Source of the DNA: an uncultured Deferribacteraceae bacterium
GTDB taxonomy: Bacteria; Chrysiogenota; Deferribacteres; Deferribacterales; Mucispirillaceae
Length of the DNA stretch: 41,940 nt
NCBI GenBank assembly: GCA_947041225.1
Contig: CAMRDM010000010.1
Location: 1 to 41,940 of the forward strand
Reading direction: 5' to 3'
Position numbers and translations under genes: made by a program. Of the stretch, positions 23,209 through 33,959 are shown one piece after another. Numbering within the stretch: the first letter of the stretch is position 1; each line of letters starts with the position of its first letter. Under the pieces are notes generated by a model. It was not told the DNA's origin, made no database searches, and worked only from the letters and a program-made list of their open reading frames with translations.

Positions 23209-25281
23209 ATGGCAAGAGTTAAAGGTTTAGAATTTCAACGTAATATAGGTATTATGGCTCACATTGATGCAGGTAAGACAACGACAACAGAGCGTATATT
23301 ATACTATACAGGCGTAAATTATAAAATTGGTGAAGTTCATGATGGCGCAGCTACAATGGACTGGATGGAGCAAGAGAAAGAACGTGGTATCACGATTACT
23401 TCAGCAACGACCCAATGTTTTTGGAAAGATTATGTTATTAACATAATCGATACACCGGGACACGTTGATTTCACGATTGAAGTTGAGCGTTCATTAAAAG
23501 TTCTTGATGGTGCAGTAGCGGTTTTCTGTGCGGTTTCAGGAGTGCAACCACAATCTGAGACAGTTTGGAGACAAGCAGATAAATATGTTGTTCCGAGAAT
23601 AGCATTTATCAATAAAATGGATAGAACTGGTGCAGATTTTTATAATGCAGTATCAATGATGGCAGATAGACTTGGAGCAAAACCAGTTCCAATTCAGTTA
23701 CCGATCGGTGCAGAAGAGAATTTTGAAGGTGTTGTAGATCTAGTTAAGATGCGTGCATTTGTTTGGACGGGTGAAGATCTAGGAATGAAAGTTATCGAGC
23801 AAGATATCCCTGCAGATCTTCAAGCTAAGGCTGAAGAGTATAGAGTTAAGATGATAGAGTCAGTTATTGATGCAGATGAAACTGTAATGGAAAAATATCT
23901 TGAAGGTCAAGAGCTTACAGAGGAAGAGATTAAAAAATGTATCCGTAAAGGTACAATAACATTAATGTTCAACCCTGTTTTATGTGGAACGGCTTTTAAA
24001 CATAAAGGTGTACAGACTTTATTAGATGCGGTAGTGGATTATATGCCATCACCACTTGATATCAAACCAATTCAAGGTATAGATATGAAGGGTAATGAAG
24101 TTGAGCGTCCAGCATCAGATGAAGCTCCATTTTCGGCGTTAGCGTTTAAAATTATGACAGATCCATACATGGGTCAGTTAACATATTTCAGAGTTTACTC
24201 AGGTGTTTTAGAAGCGGGTAACTATGTAGTTAACTCTACAAAAGATAAGAAAGAGAGAGTTGGACGTCTACTTAAGATCCATGCAAACAAGCGTGAAGAG
24301 ATTAAAGAGATCAGAGCTGGAGATATTTGTGCTACAGTTGGATTAAAGTTTACAACAACAGGCGATACTCTATGTGATGAGAATGCTCCAGTTATCTTAG
24401 AGTCTATAGAGTTTCCAGAACCGGTTATATCTATTGCGATTGAGCCAAAAACTAAGGCAGATCAAGATAAGTTATCACAGGCGTTAGCTAAATTAGCATC
24501 AGAAGATCCATCATTTAGAGTTTCAGTAAATGATGAAACAGCACAAACAGTTATATCAGGAATGGGAGAACTTCACTTAGAGATCATCGTTGATAGATTG
24601 AAGCGTGAGTTTAAAGTTGAAGCGAATATCGGTAACCCACAGGTTGCATATAGAGAAACATTCAAGAAAACTGTTAAGAGTGAAGGAAAATATATCAAAC
24701 AATCTGGTGGACGTGGACAGTATGGACATGTATGGTTAGAGCTTACACCGAACGAACCTGGTAAAGGGTTTGAGTTTGTTAATGATGTAGTAGGTGGATC
24801 GATCCCTAGAGAGTATATTCCAGCAGTAGAGAAAGGAATTATTGAAGCTATGGAATCAGGTCCGATGGCAGGTTATCCTGTAGTTGATTGTAAAGTTCGC
24901 TTAACAGATGGATCATATCATGAGGTTGATTCAAACGAGATGGCTTTCAAGATAGCAGGTTCAATGGCATTTAAAGATGGTATGCGTTCAGCATCACCAG
25001 TATTATTAGAGCCGATGATGAAGGTTGAAGTTGTAGTACCAGATGAGTATATGGGTGACGTAATGGGTGATTTATCATCAAGAAGAGGACGTATTGAGGG
25101 CATGAATATGCAAGGTAACGTTCAAGTGATAAACGCAATGGTTCCCTTGAAAGAGATGTTTGGTTACTCTACTGATTTAAGATCAGCATCACAAGGTAGA
25201 GCTACATACTCAATGCAGTTCGACCATTACGAAGATGTTCCTAACAGTATAGCAGAAGAGATAATGAAATCTCGAGGCTAG
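23209..25281 (+). CDS. fusA: Translation elongation factor G
   Basis: A 690-residue translocase GTPase. G1 is AHIDAGKT (17-24), followed by [16 protein letters not shown] and NKMDRTGAD. Domains II-V follow, with [10 protein letters not shown] and [13 protein letters not shown] near the end. The ATG at 23209 is chosen because [20 protein letters not shown] is the family N-terminus and AGGTGG (23195-23200) is correctly spaced. A longer frame from 23146 would overlap rpsG and is rejected. A single fusA copy is seen. Confidence 0.97.
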   Translation: MARVKGLEFQRNIGIMAHIDAGKTTTTERILYYTGVNYKIGEVHDGAATMDWMEQEKERGITITSATTQCFWKDYVINIIDTPGHVDFTIEVERSLKVLDGAVAVFCAVSGVQPQSETVWRQADKYVVPRIAFINKMDRTGADFYNAVSMMADRLGAKPVPIQLPIGAEENFEGVVDLVKMRAFVWTGEDLGMKVIEQDIPADLQAKAEEYRVKMIESVIDADETVMEKYLEGQELTEEEIKKCIRKGTITLMFNPVLCGTAFKHKGVQTLLDAVVDYMPSPLDIKPIQGIDMKGNEVERPASDEAPFSALAFKIMTDPYMGQLTYFRVYSGVLEAGNYVVNSTKDKKERVGRLLKIHANKREEIKEIRAGDICATVGLKFTTTGDTLCDENAPVILESIEFPEPVISIAIEPKTKADQDKLSQALAKLASEDPSFRVSVNDETAQTVISGMGELHLEIIVDRLKREFKVEANIGNPQVAYRETFKKTVKSEGKYIKQSGGRGQYGHVWLELTPNEPGKGFEFVNDVVGGSIPREYIPAVEKGIIEAMESGPMAGYPVVDCKVRLTDGSYHEVDSNEMAFKIAGSMAFKDGMRSASPVLLEPMMKVEVVVPDEYMGDVMGDLSSRRGRIEGMNMQGNVQVINAMVPLKEMFGYSTDLRSASQGRATYSMQFDHYEDVPNSIAEEIMKSRG

Positions 25282-25367
25282 AATAGTAACAGTTACAAGT
25301 GTTTGATAAGATAAAGATAAATTAAAAAAATAACAAATTAAGAAATTTTGATACGGAGGATTAGGAA

Positions 25368-26561
25368 ATGGCAAAACAGAAGTTTGAGCGTAAAAAGCCA
25401 CACGTAAACATAGGTACAATAGGTCACGTAGATCATGGTAAAACGACATTAACAGCAGCGATTACAAGTGTGTTAGCTCACAAAGGTTTAGCTGAGTTCG
25501 TAGATTATGCTAATATTGATAAAGCTCCAGAAGAGAGAGAAAGAGGGATCACAATATCAACAGCACACGTTGAGTATGAGTCAGAGACTCGTCACTATGC
25601 ACACGTTGATTGCCCGGGTCACGCAGATTACATTAAAAATATGATTACTGGTGCAGCACAGATGGATGGAGCAATATTAGTTGTTTCAGCAACAGATGGT
25701 GTTATGCCTCAAACAAGAGAGCATATTCTTTTAGCACGTCAAGTTGGTGTTCCACATGTAGTTGTTTTTGTTAACAAAACTGATAGTCCAGATCTTGATC
25801 CTGAGTTAATTGAATTAGTTGAATTAGAGATCAGAGATTTATTATCTAAATATGAATTTCCAGGAGATGATACTCCGATAGTTAAAGGTTCGGCGTTAAA
25901 AGCATTAGAGAATCCAACAGATGCTACACATAGCCAGCCTATATTAGATTTAATAGCGGCAGTAGATAGTTTTATTCCACAACCAGAGCGTGCTATAGAT
26001 CAACCATTTCTTATGCCTATAGAGGATGTTTTCTCAATATCAGGTAGAGGAACGGTTGTAACTGGTAGAGTTGAGCGTGGTGTTGTTAAAGTTGGAGAAG
26101 AGATCGAGATTGTTGGTATAAATGACACAGCAAAAACAATCGTAACAGGAATAGAGATGTTCAGAAAGCTTCTTGATGAAGGAACAGCAGGCGATAACGT
26201 TGGTGTTTTATTAAGAGGAACTAAGAAAGATGATGTTGAGCGTGGTCAAGTATTGGCTAAACCGGGATCGATCAAGCCTCACAAGAAATTTAAAGCTGAA
26301 GCATATATATTAACAAAAGAAGAGCACGGACGTCATACTCCATTCTTCCCAGGTTACCGTCCACAGTTCTATTTTAGAACAACAGATGTTACGGGTATCA
26401 TTATTCTACAAGAAGGTGTAGAGATGGTTATGCCGGGTGATAATATTTCAGCTGAAGTAAACTTAATTCAACCGATCGCAATGGAAAAAGGGTTACGTTT
26501 TGCAATTCGTGAGGGTGGTAAGACAGTTGGAGCAGGTGTTGTTACAGAGATAATAGAGTAA
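25368..26561 (+). CDS. tuf: Translation elongation factor Tu
   Basis: A 397-residue GTPase that delivers aminoacyl-tRNA to the ribosome. G1 GHVDHGKT is at 19-26, with [37 protein letters not shown], and NKTD in place of the common [25 protein letters not shown] in domain III is intact. A strong GGAGGA precedes the ATG. A long hairpin 22 bp after the stop separates it from the S10 cluster. Only one tuf lies in this window. Confidence 0.98.
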   Translation: MAKQKFERKKPHVNIGTIGHVDHGKTTLTAAITSVLAHKGLAEFVDYANIDKAPEERERGITISTAHVEYESETRHYAHVDCPGHADYIKNMITGAAQMDGAILVVSATDGVMPQTREHILLARQVGVPHVVVFVNKTDSPDLDPELIELVELEIRDLLSKYEFPGDDTPIVKGSALKALENPTDATHSQPILDLIAAVDSFIPQPERAIDQPFLMPIEDVFSISGRGTVVTGRVERGVVKVGEEIEIVGINDTAKTIVTGIEMFRKLLDEGTAGDNVGVLLRGTKKDDVERGQVLAKPGSIKPHKKFKAEAYILTKEEHGRHTPFFPGYRPQFYFRTTDVTGIIILQEGVEMVMPGDNISAEVNLIQPIAMEKGLRFAIREGGKTVGAGVVTEIIE

Positions 26562-26582
26562 TATTAGTTAGAATATATATAT

Positions 26583-26629
26583 TATAGATTAGTAGATTTC
26601 TTATTGGAGTTTATTAATCTATAGTTTTA
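26583..26629 (+). terminator. Long hairpin between tuf and rpsJ, probable terminator
   Basis: TATAGATTA (26583-26591) pairs perfectly with TAATCTATA (26615-26623). The stem continues inward to 26600/26606 with further A-T and G-C pairs and G-U wobbles, giving an 18-bp stem around a 5-nt loop. GTTTTAA follows. It likely ends the str transcript or attenuates into the S10 operon. The T-run is short. Confidence 0.5.
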
Positions 26630-26721
26630 ATCTTAGTATTTATCGTTATTTATACTTTGGATTATGGTTTTTGTTTAGTAGTAAGTAGTGATGTACATAC
26701 ATAGAAAAGTGGGTAATTTTA

Positions 26722-27030
26722 ATGGCAAGTCAAAAGATAAGAATTAAGTTAAAAGCGTTTGAACATAGAGTTTTAGATAAGTCAGTAAAGGATATAGTTA
26801 ATACTGTTAAACGTACAGGGGCTAGAATTGTAGGTCCTATACCATTGCCAACTCGCATAGAGAAATTTTGTGTAACAAGATCTCCCCATGTAGATAAGAA
26901 TTCGCGTGAACAGTTTGAAATAAGAACACATAAAAGACTTATAGATATTTTTGAGTATAACCCACAAACGATAGAAGCTTTAACTAAGCTAGACCTATCA
27001 GCAGGGGTAGATGTAGAGATTAATCAGTAG
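26722..27030 (+). CDS. rpsJ: 30S ribosomal protein S10
   Basis: 102 residues, full length. S10 binds in the 30S head and, in other bacteria, pairs with NusB in antitermination. [15 protein letters not shown] at the start, [22 protein letters not shown] in the middle, and THKRLIDI are typical. GGG lies 8-10 nt before the ATG. It is first of the S10 cluster, 160 bp after tuf, and followed by a 120-bp gap to rplC that shows no terminator. Confidence 0.97.
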   Translation: MASQKIRIKLKAFEHRVLDKSVKDIVNTVKRTGARIVGPIPLPTRIEKFCVTRSPHVDKNSREQFEIRTHKRLIDIFEYNPQTIEALTKLDLSAGVDVEINQ

Positions 27031-27150
27031 CGTACGATTGGTTGATTAAGATGTAACAAGAGTTTGCTTTACATTGCTAGGCTGAGATTTTGAGTATTAG
27101 TTTAGTGTTTAATAACGAAATTATAGAATTATAAGGCAGGATATAGATAG

Positions 27151-27789
27151 ATGGGAAAGGGAATAATAGGTAGAAAAGTTGGAATGACACAGATTTTCTC
27201 CTCTAATGGTGTAGTAATACCAGTGACGGTTATTGAAGCCGGCCCATGTTTTGTTACTCAGAAGAAAACATTAGAGTCTGATGGTTACAGTGCTATTCAG
27301 ATAGGTTTTCAGCAGATAGTATCTGAGAACAAAGTAAATAAACCTATGACAGGTCACTTTAAGAAAGCTGGAGTAACTCCAATGAAGTATCTTAAAGAGA
27401 TTCGTCTAGACCAAACAGATGATTTTAATATCGGTCAAGAGATAAAAGCTGAAATTTTTTCAGAGGGTGATCTTGTAGATATTCAAGGTGTTTCATTAGG
27501 TAAAGGTTTTCAGGGTGTAATGAAGAGACACAATTTTGCGGGTGGTCCAGCAGGACACGGATCAGGTTTTCACCGTAGAGTTGGTTCAATAGGTATGAAA
27601 GAGCATCCAGGGGAAGTTTATAAAGGCAGAAAGATGCCGGGTCATATGGGTAATAAAGTAGTTACTACTCAGAGACTAAAAGTGGTTAAAGTTATGTCTG
27701 AGACTAATGTTATATTAGTTGAGGGAGCTGTTCCGGGACACAAGAACGGTATAGTTTATATAAAAGAGACTGTTAAACCTAAGCGTTAG
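27151..27789 (+). CDS. rplC: 50S ribosomal protein L3
   Basis: 212 residues, normal length. L3 nucleates 50S assembly and reaches the peptidyl transferase centre with its central loop ([22 protein letters not shown]). [10 protein letters not shown] at the N-terminus and [10 protein letters not shown] are diagnostic. AGGA precedes the ATG. Confidence 0.97.
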   Translation: MGKGIIGRKVGMTQIFSSNGVVIPVTVIEAGPCFVTQKKTLESDGYSAIQIGFQQIVSENKVNKPMTGHFKKAGVTPMKYLKEIRLDQTDDFNIGQEIKAEIFSEGDLVDIQGVSLGKGFQGVMKRHNFAGGPAGHGSGFHRRVGSIGMKEHPGEVYKGRKMPGHMGNKVVTTQRLKVVKVMSETNVILVEGAVPGHKNGIVYIKETVKPKR

Positions 27790-27841
27790 GTTTTGTTGAT
27801 ATCAGTATATTATATTGAAGTAATAACAGAGAGATAAAAAG

Positions 27842-28516
27842 ATGGCTAAAATAGATGTTTATAATCTAAAGAACGAGGTTGTTTCTACTGCAGAGATTGA
27901 TGATGAGATAATTAATTATCCAGTTAATCAGGTTCTAGTCCACGAAGTGGTAAAGATGCAGTTAGCAAATAAGAGACAAGGTACACATTGCACTAAGACG
28001 AAAGGTAAAGTTTCGGGTGGTGGCAGAAAGCCTTACAAGCAGAAAGGTACGGGTAATGCAAGAGCAGGATCGAACAGATCTCCATTATGGCGTGGTGGTG
28101 GTACTACATTTGGACCACAGCAGAGAGATTACTCATACAGTATGCCAAAGAAGAAAGTTAAGAATGCTTTAAAATCAGTTTTCAGTTCTAAATATGATGA
28201 TGGATCGTTGATAGTATTAGATTCATTATATGTTGAGATGGGTAAAACAAAAGAAGCTTTAGTTATATTAAATAATTTTGCATTAGATAGAGGCGTTTTA
28301 TTTATAGTTGATACTCTTGATGAGAAAGTAACACGTTCATTTGGTAATCTTCAGTGTGCGAACATACTGCATATTGATGGCTTAAATGTATACGATTTAG
28401 TTAATTCTCGTAAAGTATTCATTCTCAAATCTTGTCTTCCTCTTTTAAAGACGGCGACAGGTTTAGAGAGTAAGCAATCGCCTGAAAAGGATAGTAAGGA
28501 AGCTGCATCAGCTTAA
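27842..28516 (+). CDS. rplD: 50S ribosomal protein L4
   Basis: 224 residues, slightly longer than average. The exit-tunnel loop is present (RQGTHCTKTKGKVSGGGRKPYKQKGTGNAR and SPLWRGGGTTFGP). L4 lines the nascent-peptide tunnel and, in E. coli, represses the S10 operon. The C-terminus has a polar extension (about 210-224) beyond the conserved domain. The Shine-Dalgarno is weak (GAGAG, distant). It follows rplC by 52 bp. Confidence 0.96.
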   Translation: MAKIDVYNLKNEVVSTAEIDDEIINYPVNQVLVHEVVKMQLANKRQGTHCTKTKGKVSGGGRKPYKQKGTGNARAGSNRSPLWRGGGTTFGPQQRDYSYSMPKKKVKNALKSVFSSKYDDGSLIVLDSLYVEMGKTKEALVILNNFALDRGVLFIVDTLDEKVTRSFGNLQCANILHIDGLNVYDLVNSRKVFILKSCLPLLKTATGLESKQSPEKDSKEAASA

Positions 28517-28557
28517 ATAGAATAGCTAAATATATAGTGATTTAATAGGAAAGAGTT

Positions 28558-28839
28558 ATGATAACAATATATGACGTATTAAGAAGACCTCATTTATCAG
28601 AGAAGGCTGTATTTCAGAAAGAGCAGTTAAACGCTGTTGTTTTCCAAGTACATCCATCTGCGAATAAGATTCAGATAGCGCAGGCAGTAGAGAAATTTTT
28701 TGAAGTTAAGGTACGTGCAGTTAGAACGGCGAACTTTAATGGTAAGGTTAAGCGTTTTGGTAAAAAGACGGGACGTCGCCAAGATTGGAAGAAAGCGGTT
28801 GTGTATTTAAAAGAAGGCGAAACTTTAGATTTTGCATAG
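28558..28839 (+). CDS. rplW: 50S ribosomal protein L23
   Basis: 93 residues, full length. L23 sits at the tunnel exit and is a docking site for trigger factor and SRP. DVLRRPHLSEKA opens the protein, followed by VFQVHPSANKIQIAQAVEKFF and GRRQDWKKAVVYLKEGE. AGGA lies upstream of the ATG. It lies between rplD and rplB as in the standard S10 operon. Confidence 0.96.
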   Translation: MITIYDVLRRPHLSEKAVFQKEQLNAVVFQVHPSANKIQIAQAVEKFFEVKVRAVRTANFNGKVKRFGKKTGRRQDWKKAVVYLKEGETLDFA

Positions 28840-28855
28840 AAGGGGTACAGTTTAG

Positions 28856-29686
28856 ATGGGCATAAAGAAATATAATCCAACATCGAAAGGTGTTCGCTTT
28901 AGAACAAACAGTGATTACTCAGAGGTAACGGCATCATCTCCAGAGAAATCGTTAACGGTATCTAAAACAAGAAGATGTGGAAGAAACAATAACGGTCGTA
29001 TCACAGTTCGTCACCAAGGTGGCGGTAACAAGCGTCGTTATCGTTTAATAGATTTTAAACGTAATAAAGATATCATTGTTGCAAATGTTGCAACTATAGA
29101 GTACGACCCTAATAGATCGGCAAGAATAGCATTGTTGCATTATCTAGATGGCGAGAAACGTTATATCATAGCACCAGTAGGATTGAAAGTTGGCGACAAA
29201 ATTCAATCAGGTGAAGGTGCAGATATAAAAACAGGTAACACATTACAGTTATGTGATATGCCAGTTGGTACAGTGATCCATAATGTTGAGCTTCGTCCAG
29301 GTAAAGGTGGACAGATGGTTAGATCAGCAGGTTCATTTGCACAGTTATTATCTAAAGAGGGCAAATATTGCCATGTTAGATTACCATCAGCCGAGATTAG
29401 ATTGGTTAAGTCGGAGTGTAGAGCAACTATTGGACAGGTATCTAATCAAGAGCATGATAATATATCAATCGGTAAAGCTGGTCGTAAGCGTTGGATGGGA
29501 GTTCGTCCGACAGTTAGAGGTGTTGCAATGAACCCAGTAGATCACCCGATGGGTGGTGGTGAAGGACGTACATCAGGTGGCCGTCATCCAGTAACACCAT
29601 GGGGTAAACCGACTAAAGGTTATAAGACTCGTAAGCGTAACAAGCAATCTAACAAATATATTGTTAAGAGTCGTAAGAAGAAGTAA
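28856..29686 (+). CDS. rplB: 50S ribosomal protein L2
   Basis: 276 residues, normal length. L2 is needed for subunit association and peptidyl transfer. [14 protein letters not shown] [15 protein letters not shown] is followed by the conserved [18 protein letters not shown] near residues 223-240, which holds the functionally important His. GGGG precedes the ATG by 9-12 nt. It starts 16 bp after rplW. Confidence 0.97.
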   Translation: MGIKKYNPTSKGVRFRTNSDYSEVTASSPEKSLTVSKTRRCGRNNNGRITVRHQGGGNKRRYRLIDFKRNKDIIVANVATIEYDPNRSARIALLHYLDGEKRYIIAPVGLKVGDKIQSGEGADIKTGNTLQLCDMPVGTVIHNVELRPGKGGQMVRSAGSFAQLLSKEGKYCHVRLPSAEIRLVKSECRATIGQVSNQEHDNISIGKAGRKRWMGVRPTVRGVAMNPVDHPMGGGEGRTSGGRHPVTPWGKPTKGYKTRKRNKQSNKYIVKSRKKK

Positions 29687-29774
29687 TTAAGAAAAGAGTA
29701 TATTAAATATTGTATATCTATTTAATACTATACAGTTTATATAAACGGATAGTTATTAACTTAGGAGGATTAGC

Positions 29775-30056
29775 GTGCCAAGATCGTTAAAGAAGGGCCC
29801 ATTTATTGATAAGCATCTAGAGAAGAAAGTAGATGTTGCTAAGAGTTCGGGCAGTAAGCAAGTTATCAAGACGTGGTCAAGAAGAAGTACTATCATACCA
29901 GATATGATCGGATTAACTTTTGCTGTCCATAACGGACATAAATTTATTCCTGTATATGTTACAGAGAATATGGTTGGTCATAAATTGGGTGAATTTTCAT
30001 TAACAAGAACTTTTAAAGGTCATAAGAAAGATGATAAAAAGGTTAAAGGAAGATAG
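29775..30056 (+). CDS. rpsS: 30S ribosomal protein S19
   Basis: 93 residues, full length. [19 protein letters not shown] and [24 protein letters not shown] are the S19 signatures; the protein binds the 30S head with S13. The start is GTG with AGGAGG 8 nt upstream. The 88-bp gap before it contains the 12-bp palindrome GTTTATATAAAC (29735-29746), otherwise nothing. Confidence 0.97.
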   Translation: MPRSLKKGPFIDKHLEKKVDVAKSSGSKQVIKTWSRRSTIIPDMIGLTFAVHNGHKFIPVYVTENMVGHKLGEFSLTRTFKGHKKDDKKVKGR

Positions 30057-30059
30057 ATT

Positions 30060-30407
30060 ATGGATGTAAAAGCTACAGGCAAGTATATAAGGGTTTCTAC
30101 ACGTAAGACGAGAGAAGTAGCAGCGTTAATACGCGGTAAACAGGTTGATGCAGCGATGGCATTGCTTAAATTTACACCACGTAAGAGTGCATTAGCTATA
30201 TTTAAGGTTCTAAGGTCTGCTGTTGCGAACGCTGAGGAGAATCATAAGATTCGTGATTTCTCAAATTTTAAAGTGAAAGTATTAAATATTGAGATGGGTC
30301 CTCCGTTAAAGAGATTCATGCCAAGAGCACATGGTAGAGCGTCTCTTATTTGTAAGCCGACTACACACATTAAGGTAGTTATTGCAGATGATCAAGGGGG
30401 TAAATAG
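30060..30407 (+). CDS. rplV: 50S ribosomal protein L22
   Basis: 115 residues. The family blocks [20 protein letters not shown] and the beta-hairpin region [15 protein letters not shown], which reaches into the exit tunnel, are present. It begins 3 nt after rpsS, with GGAAG inside the rpsS 3' end. Its stop shares one base with the GTG of rpsC (TAGTG). Confidence 0.97.
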   Translation: MDVKATGKYIRVSTRKTREVAALIRGKQVDAAMALLKFTPRKSALAIFKVLRSAVANAEENHKIRDFSNFKVKVLNIEMGPPLKRFMPRAHGRASLICKPTTHIKVVIADDQGGK

Positions 30408-31066
30408 TGGGACAGAAGGTTAATCCAACTGGTTTTAGAGTAGGTGTAAGTAAGCCGTGGAATTCGGTTTGGTATGCTAATAAAACTGATTATGCGAAGC
30501 ATTTAATTGAAGATATAAAAATACGTACATTTTTACGTAAGAAGCTTTCACAAGCTGGTATATCTCAAATAGTTATAGAACGTATGAGTGGCAAAGTTAG
30601 AATTACATTAAACAGTAGCCGTCCGGGTGTAGTTATCGGTAAGAAGGGAGCAGAGATTGAAAAATTGAAGCTTGAACTTAAAAAGTATACTAGCTCAGAG
30701 GCGTTAATAGTTATAAGAGAGATCAAGAAACCAGAATTAGACTCAAAATTAGTTGCTGAAGGTATAGCTCAACAATTAGTAAGAAGAGTTGCATTCAGAC
30801 GAGCTATGAAGAAAGCTGTATTACAGACGTTAAAATCTGGAGCTTTAGGTATCAAAGTTATGTGTAGTGGTAGATTAGCTGGTGCAGATATAGCAAGAAG
30901 TGAGTGGTATATTAAAGGTCGAGTTCCTTTACAAACATTACGTGCATCTATCGATTATAACACTGCTGAAGCGTTGACTACATTTGGTATCATAGGTATC
31001 AAGGTTTGGATTTTCACAGGTGAGATATTAGAAGATAGAACTGGTACTTCAAAGGAGGTAGAATAG
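30407..31066 (+). CDS. rpsC: 30S ribosomal protein S3
   Basis: 219 residues. [12 protein letters not shown] at the N-terminus, a type II KH domain with [16 protein letters not shown] (about 73-88), and [21 protein letters not shown] in the C-terminal domain. S3 is part of the mRNA entry helicase. GTG start, overlapping the rplV stop by one base. Confidence 0.97.
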   Translation: MGQKVNPTGFRVGVSKPWNSVWYANKTDYAKHLIEDIKIRTFLRKKLSQAGISQIVIERMSGKVRITLNSSRPGVVIGKKGAEIEKLKLELKKYTSSEALIVIREIKKPELDSKLVAEGIAQQLVRRVAFRRAMKKAVLQTLKSGALGIKVMCSGRLAGADIARSEWYIKGRVPLQTLRASIDYNTAEALTTFGIIGIKVWIFTGEILEDRTGTSKEVE

Positions 31067-31070
31067 TATT

Positions 31071-31508
31071 ATGTTACAGCCAAAGAAGACGAAATATAGA
31101 AAGCAGTTTAAGGGTAGAATAAAAGGTAAAGCGACAAAAGGTCATACAGTTGTATACGGTGATTTTGGATTAGCTAGCGAGTGTAAAGCTAAGATTACGA
31201 GTCGTCAGATAGAAGCAGCCCGTATTGCGATTAACAGATATTTAAAAAGGGGTGGAGATGTTACAATTCGTATATTTCCACATAAACCGATAACTAAACG
31301 AGCTGCAGAAGTGCGTATGGGTAAAGGTAAAGGTCCTTTAGAGGGTTATGTTGCGCCAGTTAAAGAGAGAACTATGTTATTTGAAATAGGTGGAGTAAGC
31401 GAAGCAGATGCTAGAGAGGCATTTCGTAGAGCATCACATAAGCTACCTATAAAGACTAAGATTGTTGTTAAGGCAGCACAGATTCAAGCTTCTGTGGAGG
31501 GTAAATAA
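31071..31508 (+). CDS. rplP: 50S ribosomal protein L16
   Basis: 145 residues. [16 protein letters not shown] is the family start; GFGLAS-like [23 protein letters not shown] and [16 protein letters not shown] follow. L16 lies near the A-site tRNA elbow. AAGGAGGT lies in the 3' end of rpsC. The Arg that is hydroxylated in E. coli L16 ([10 protein letters not shown] context) was not assigned with confidence. Confidence 0.97.
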   Translation: MLQPKKTKYRKQFKGRIKGKATKGHTVVYGDFGLASECKAKITSRQIEAARIAINRYLKRGGDVTIRIFPHKPITKRAAEVRMGKGKGPLEGYVAPVKERTMLFEIGGVSEADAREAFRRASHKLPIKTKIVVKAAQIQASVEGK

Positions 31509-31510
31509 TT

Positions 31511-31720
31511 ATGAAACCGTCAGAGCTAAGAGAAATTAGCACAGAAGAGTTATCTACTAAAGAGCAAGAGATACGTGAGAGTGTATTCCGTATGCGTTTC
31601 AAGTTATCGACTGGAGAGTTAGAAGATACCTCAAAGATTAAACAATCAAAAAAGGATATAGCGCGTATTAAGACGATAATGTCAGAGCGTAACAGGAAGG
31701 CAGACGATGGAAGCAAGTAG
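31511..31720 (+). CDS. rpmC: 50S ribosomal protein L29
   Basis: 69 residues, two long helices: [18 protein letters not shown] then [19 protein letters not shown] and [12 protein letters not shown]29 contacts L23 at the tunnel exit. GGAGGG precedes the ATG; the gene starts 2 nt after rplP and overlaps rpsQ by 14 nt. Confidence 0.96.
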   Translation: MKPSELREISTEELSTKEQEIRESVFRMRFKLSTGELEDTSKIKQSKKDIARIKTIMSERNRKADDGSK

Positions 31721-31991
31721 AGGAAGAAGAAAAGTACGTCGTGGTATAGTAGTAAGCGATAAGATGCAGAAGACGGTTGTTGTAAAGATTGAACGTCAGA
31801 TGCTTCACCCGATGTATAGAAAATATATTAAACGTTCTAAAACTTTTTTTGCTCATGATGAAGAGAATACTGCAAAAATCGGTGATAAAGTTGAGATTAT
31901 AGAAACTCGTCCATTAAGCAAGAATAAATGTTGGAGAGTTAGTGCGATACTTTCTCAATCTTTAGAGAGTAGAACAAAGGGGGCTGAGTAG
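31707..31991 (+). CDS. rpsQ: 30S ribosomal protein S17
   Basis: 94 residues, OB-fold. [24 protein letters not shown] and a [10 protein letters not shown] motif are typical. AGGAAGG lies 7-8 nt before the ATG at 31707, which supports the 14-nt overlap with rpmC. A short polar C-terminal extension is present. Confidence 0.96.
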   Translation: MEASRGRRKVRRGIVVSDKMQKTVVVKIERQMLHPMYRKYIKRSKTFFAHDEENTAKIGDKVEIIETRPLSKNKCWRVSAILSQSLESRTKGAE

Positions 31992-31992
31992 T

Positions 31993-32361
31993 ATGGTTCA
32001 GGTTCAGTCAAGATTAATTATAGCAGATAATTCTGGTGCTAAAGAGATTATGTGTATTAAAGTTTTAGGTGGCTCACGTAAGCGTTACGGTAGAGTTGGT
32101 GATATTATTGTTGCTTCGGTAAAGGAAGCTGCTCCAGATAGTAATATTAAGAAGGGTACAGTTATTAAGGCTGTTGTTGTTAGAACTAAAAAAGAGAAGC
32201 GTCGTGAGGATGGTACATACATCAAGTTTGACGATAACGCAGCTGTTTTAGTTAACAAACAGAGCGAGCCAGTAGGTACACGTGTTTTTGGTCCAGTAGC
32301 AAGAGAGCTTAGGGGTAAAGGTTTTTTAAAGATAGTATCGATGGCACCTGAGGTTCTTTAA
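31993..32361 (+). CDS. rplN: 50S ribosomal protein L14
   Basis: 122 residues, full length. [19 protein letters not shown] is the expected start, and the C-terminal [23 protein letters not shown] is intact. L14 lies at the subunit interface (bridge B8). AAGGGGG inside rpsQ is the ribosome binding site. Confidence 0.98.
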   Translation: MVQVQSRLIIADNSGAKEIMCIKVLGGSRKRYGRVGDIIVASVKEAAPDSNIKKGTVIKAVVVRTKKEKRREDGTYIKFDDNAAVLVNKQSEPVGTRVFGPVARELRGKGFLKIVSMAPEVL

Positions 32362-32402
32362 TTATTGTTCCGCTACTAAGATTGTAAAGAGGTTTTTGAT
32401 AG

Positions 32403-32741
32403 ATGAAGACGAAGAAGATCAAGTATAAATTGTTTAAAGACGATCCGATAATAGTTACGGCTGGTAAGGATAAGAAAACGAAGACGAAAATTATTTCTGT
32501 TGATAAAATAAACGGTAAAGTACTTGCAGAGAATGTTGCAGTTGCTAAGCGCCATACTAAGCCAAACGCGCTTAATCCTGATGGTGGTATCATTGAAAAG
32601 AGTATGCCAGTGGATATATCTAATGTTATGTACCTATGTGGTAAATGTGACAAAGGTGTTAGGCTCGGCGTAAAGATTTTAGAAAATGGTAAGAAGTCTA
32701 GATTTTGTAAATCTTGTGGCGAATTGTTAGATAAGAAATAA
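32403..32741 (+). CDS. rplX: 50S ribosomal protein L24 with zinc-ribbon tail
   Basis: 112 residues. An N-terminal KOW-type segment (DDPIIVTAGKDKKTK) is followed by the conserved VAKRHTKPN and GGIIEKSMPVDISNVM. The C-terminus adds C-x2-C (CGKC) and C-x2-C (CKSC), a zinc-ribbon seen in many non-enteric L24 proteins. L24 starts 50S assembly. GAGG precedes the ATG. Confidence 0.96.
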   Translation: MKTKKIKYKLFKDDPIIVTAGKDKKTKTKIISVDKINGKVLAENVAVAKRHTKPNALNPDGGIIEKSMPVDISNVMYLCGKCDKGVRLGVKILENGKKSRFCKSCGELLDKK

Positions 32742-32768
32742 TGATAGTGATTTGTGAGGTCTTATAAG

Positions 32769-33305
32769 ATGACAGTTTTAAGAGAGAAGTATCAGAAGGA
32801 AGTAATCCCTTTTTTGATGAAAGAGAATGGATATAAAAATATCAACCAAGTTCCTGTTGTTACGAAGGTAGTATTAAACATGGGTGTTGGTGAAGCTGCG
32901 ACAAACTCTAAGGTATTAGATCATGCGGTTGCGGATATGGCAAAGATTGCGGGTCAGAAGCCTATATTAACGAAAGCTAAGCGTTCGATCGCTGGTTTTA
33001 AGTTAAGAGAGGGTATGCCGATCGGTTGTAAAGTTACGCTTCGCAATGAGATTATGTATGAGTTTTTACAACGTTTCTTTAATATTGCTTTAGCGAGAGT
33101 TAGAGATTTTAAAGGTGTTAATCCGAACTCATTTGATGGTAGAGGTAATTATGCTGTTGGTATTAAAGAGCAGATTATTTTTCCTGAGATTGATTATGAT
33201 AGAATAGATAAAGTTCGTGGATTAGATGTTATAATAACTACGACAGCTAGAACGGATGAAGAAGGTAGACAGTTATTAAAAGCACTCGGAATGCCGTTTG
33301 CTTAG
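32769..33305 (+). CDS. rplE: 50S ribosomal protein L5
   Basis: 178 residues. The 5S rRNA-binding protein. [45 protein letters not shown] and the C-terminal [23 protein letters not shown] are intact. ATG 32769 is chosen: GAGGT (32756-32760) is 8 nt upstream and the length fits. A GTG at 32754 would lie within that sequence. Confidence 0.97.
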   Translation: MTVLREKYQKEVIPFLMKENGYKNINQVPVVTKVVLNMGVGEAATNSKVLDHAVADMAKIAGQKPILTKAKRSIAGFKLREGMPIGCKVTLRNEIMYEFLQRFFNIALARVRDFKGVNPNSFDGRGNYAVGIKEQIIFPEIDYDRIDKVRGLDVIITTTARTDEEGRQLLKALGMPFA

Positions 33306-33328
33306 TATGAGACTTTAGGGGGTATCAT

Positions 33329-33514
33329 TTGGCTACAACAGCAAAATATAACAGCGCATTTGAGAAGAAGAAATTTAAAGTTAGAAAGAACAATCGTTGT
33401 CCATTATGTGGCAGAGCGAGAGCATATTTAAGAAGATTTAATATGTGTCGTATCTGTTTTCGTAAATTAGCGTTAGCTGGTGACATTCCGGGCGTACGCA
33501 AATCTAGCTGGTAA
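33329..33514 (+). CDS. rpsN: 30S ribosomal protein S14, zinc type
   Basis: 61 residues, the short zinc-binding (type Z) form. [20 protein letters not shown] holds the C-x2-C and C-x2-C zinc ligands, and the C-terminal [11 protein letters not shown] is typical. The start is TTG with AGGGGG upstream. The leader GGGGGTATCA just before TTG is also found before rpsE. Confidence 0.96.
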   Translation: MATTAKYNSAFEKKKFKVRKNNRCPLCGRARAYLRRFNMCRICFRKLALAGDIPGVRKSSW

Positions 33515-33534
33515 AATTAGGTGGAGATAAAATT

Positions 33535-33933
33535 ATGAGACTTACTGATCCTATATCGGATATGTTAACCCGTATTCGTAATGCACTTATGGTAAAACAT
33601 GAGAAAGTAAAGATACCATATTCTAAGATGAAAGAGAATATAGCTTTAGTATTAAAGCAAGAAGGATATATAAGAGAATTTCAGATAGAACCTGTTGGTA
33701 ATCATCAAGATATCGTTGTTTTTCTTAAGTATACCGACATGAATGATTCTGTAATACGTGGGTTAAAGCGTATATCAAAACCGGGTGGTAGAGTTTATAT
33801 TAACACTAAAAACCTTACTTTGGTTTTAGGTGGTTTAGGTAATGGAATAATATCTACATCATCAGGTATCAAAACGGTTAAGCAGTGTCTTACAGAAAAA
33901 GTTGGTGGAGAGTATCTTTGTCAGATTTGGTAA
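33535..33933 (+). CDS. rpsH: 30S ribosomal protein S8
   Basis: 132 residues, full length. MRLTDPISDMLTRIRNALMVKHEKV and the C-terminal STSSGIKTVKQCLTEKVGGEYLCQIW are diagnostic. S8 binds the central domain of 16S rRNA and represses the spc operon in E. coli. AGGTGGAG precedes the ATG. Confidence 0.97.
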   Translation: MRLTDPISDMLTRIRNALMVKHEKVKIPYSKMKENIALVLKQEGYIREFQIEPVGNHQDIVVFLKYTDMNDSVIRGLKRISKPGGRVYINTKNLTLVLGGLGNGIISTSSGIKTVKQCLTEKVGGEYLCQIW

Positions 33934-33959
33934 TCGACAGAGATTAAGGAGATTTTTTG

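Noticed and set aside
29283..29531. Forward open frame inside rplB
   Set aside because: It is an out-of-frame shadow of a conserved ribosomal protein gene.
32754..32768. rplE start at GTG 32754
   Set aside because: The GTG lies at the Shine-Dalgarno sequence of ATG 32769, and the shorter protein has the usual L5 length.
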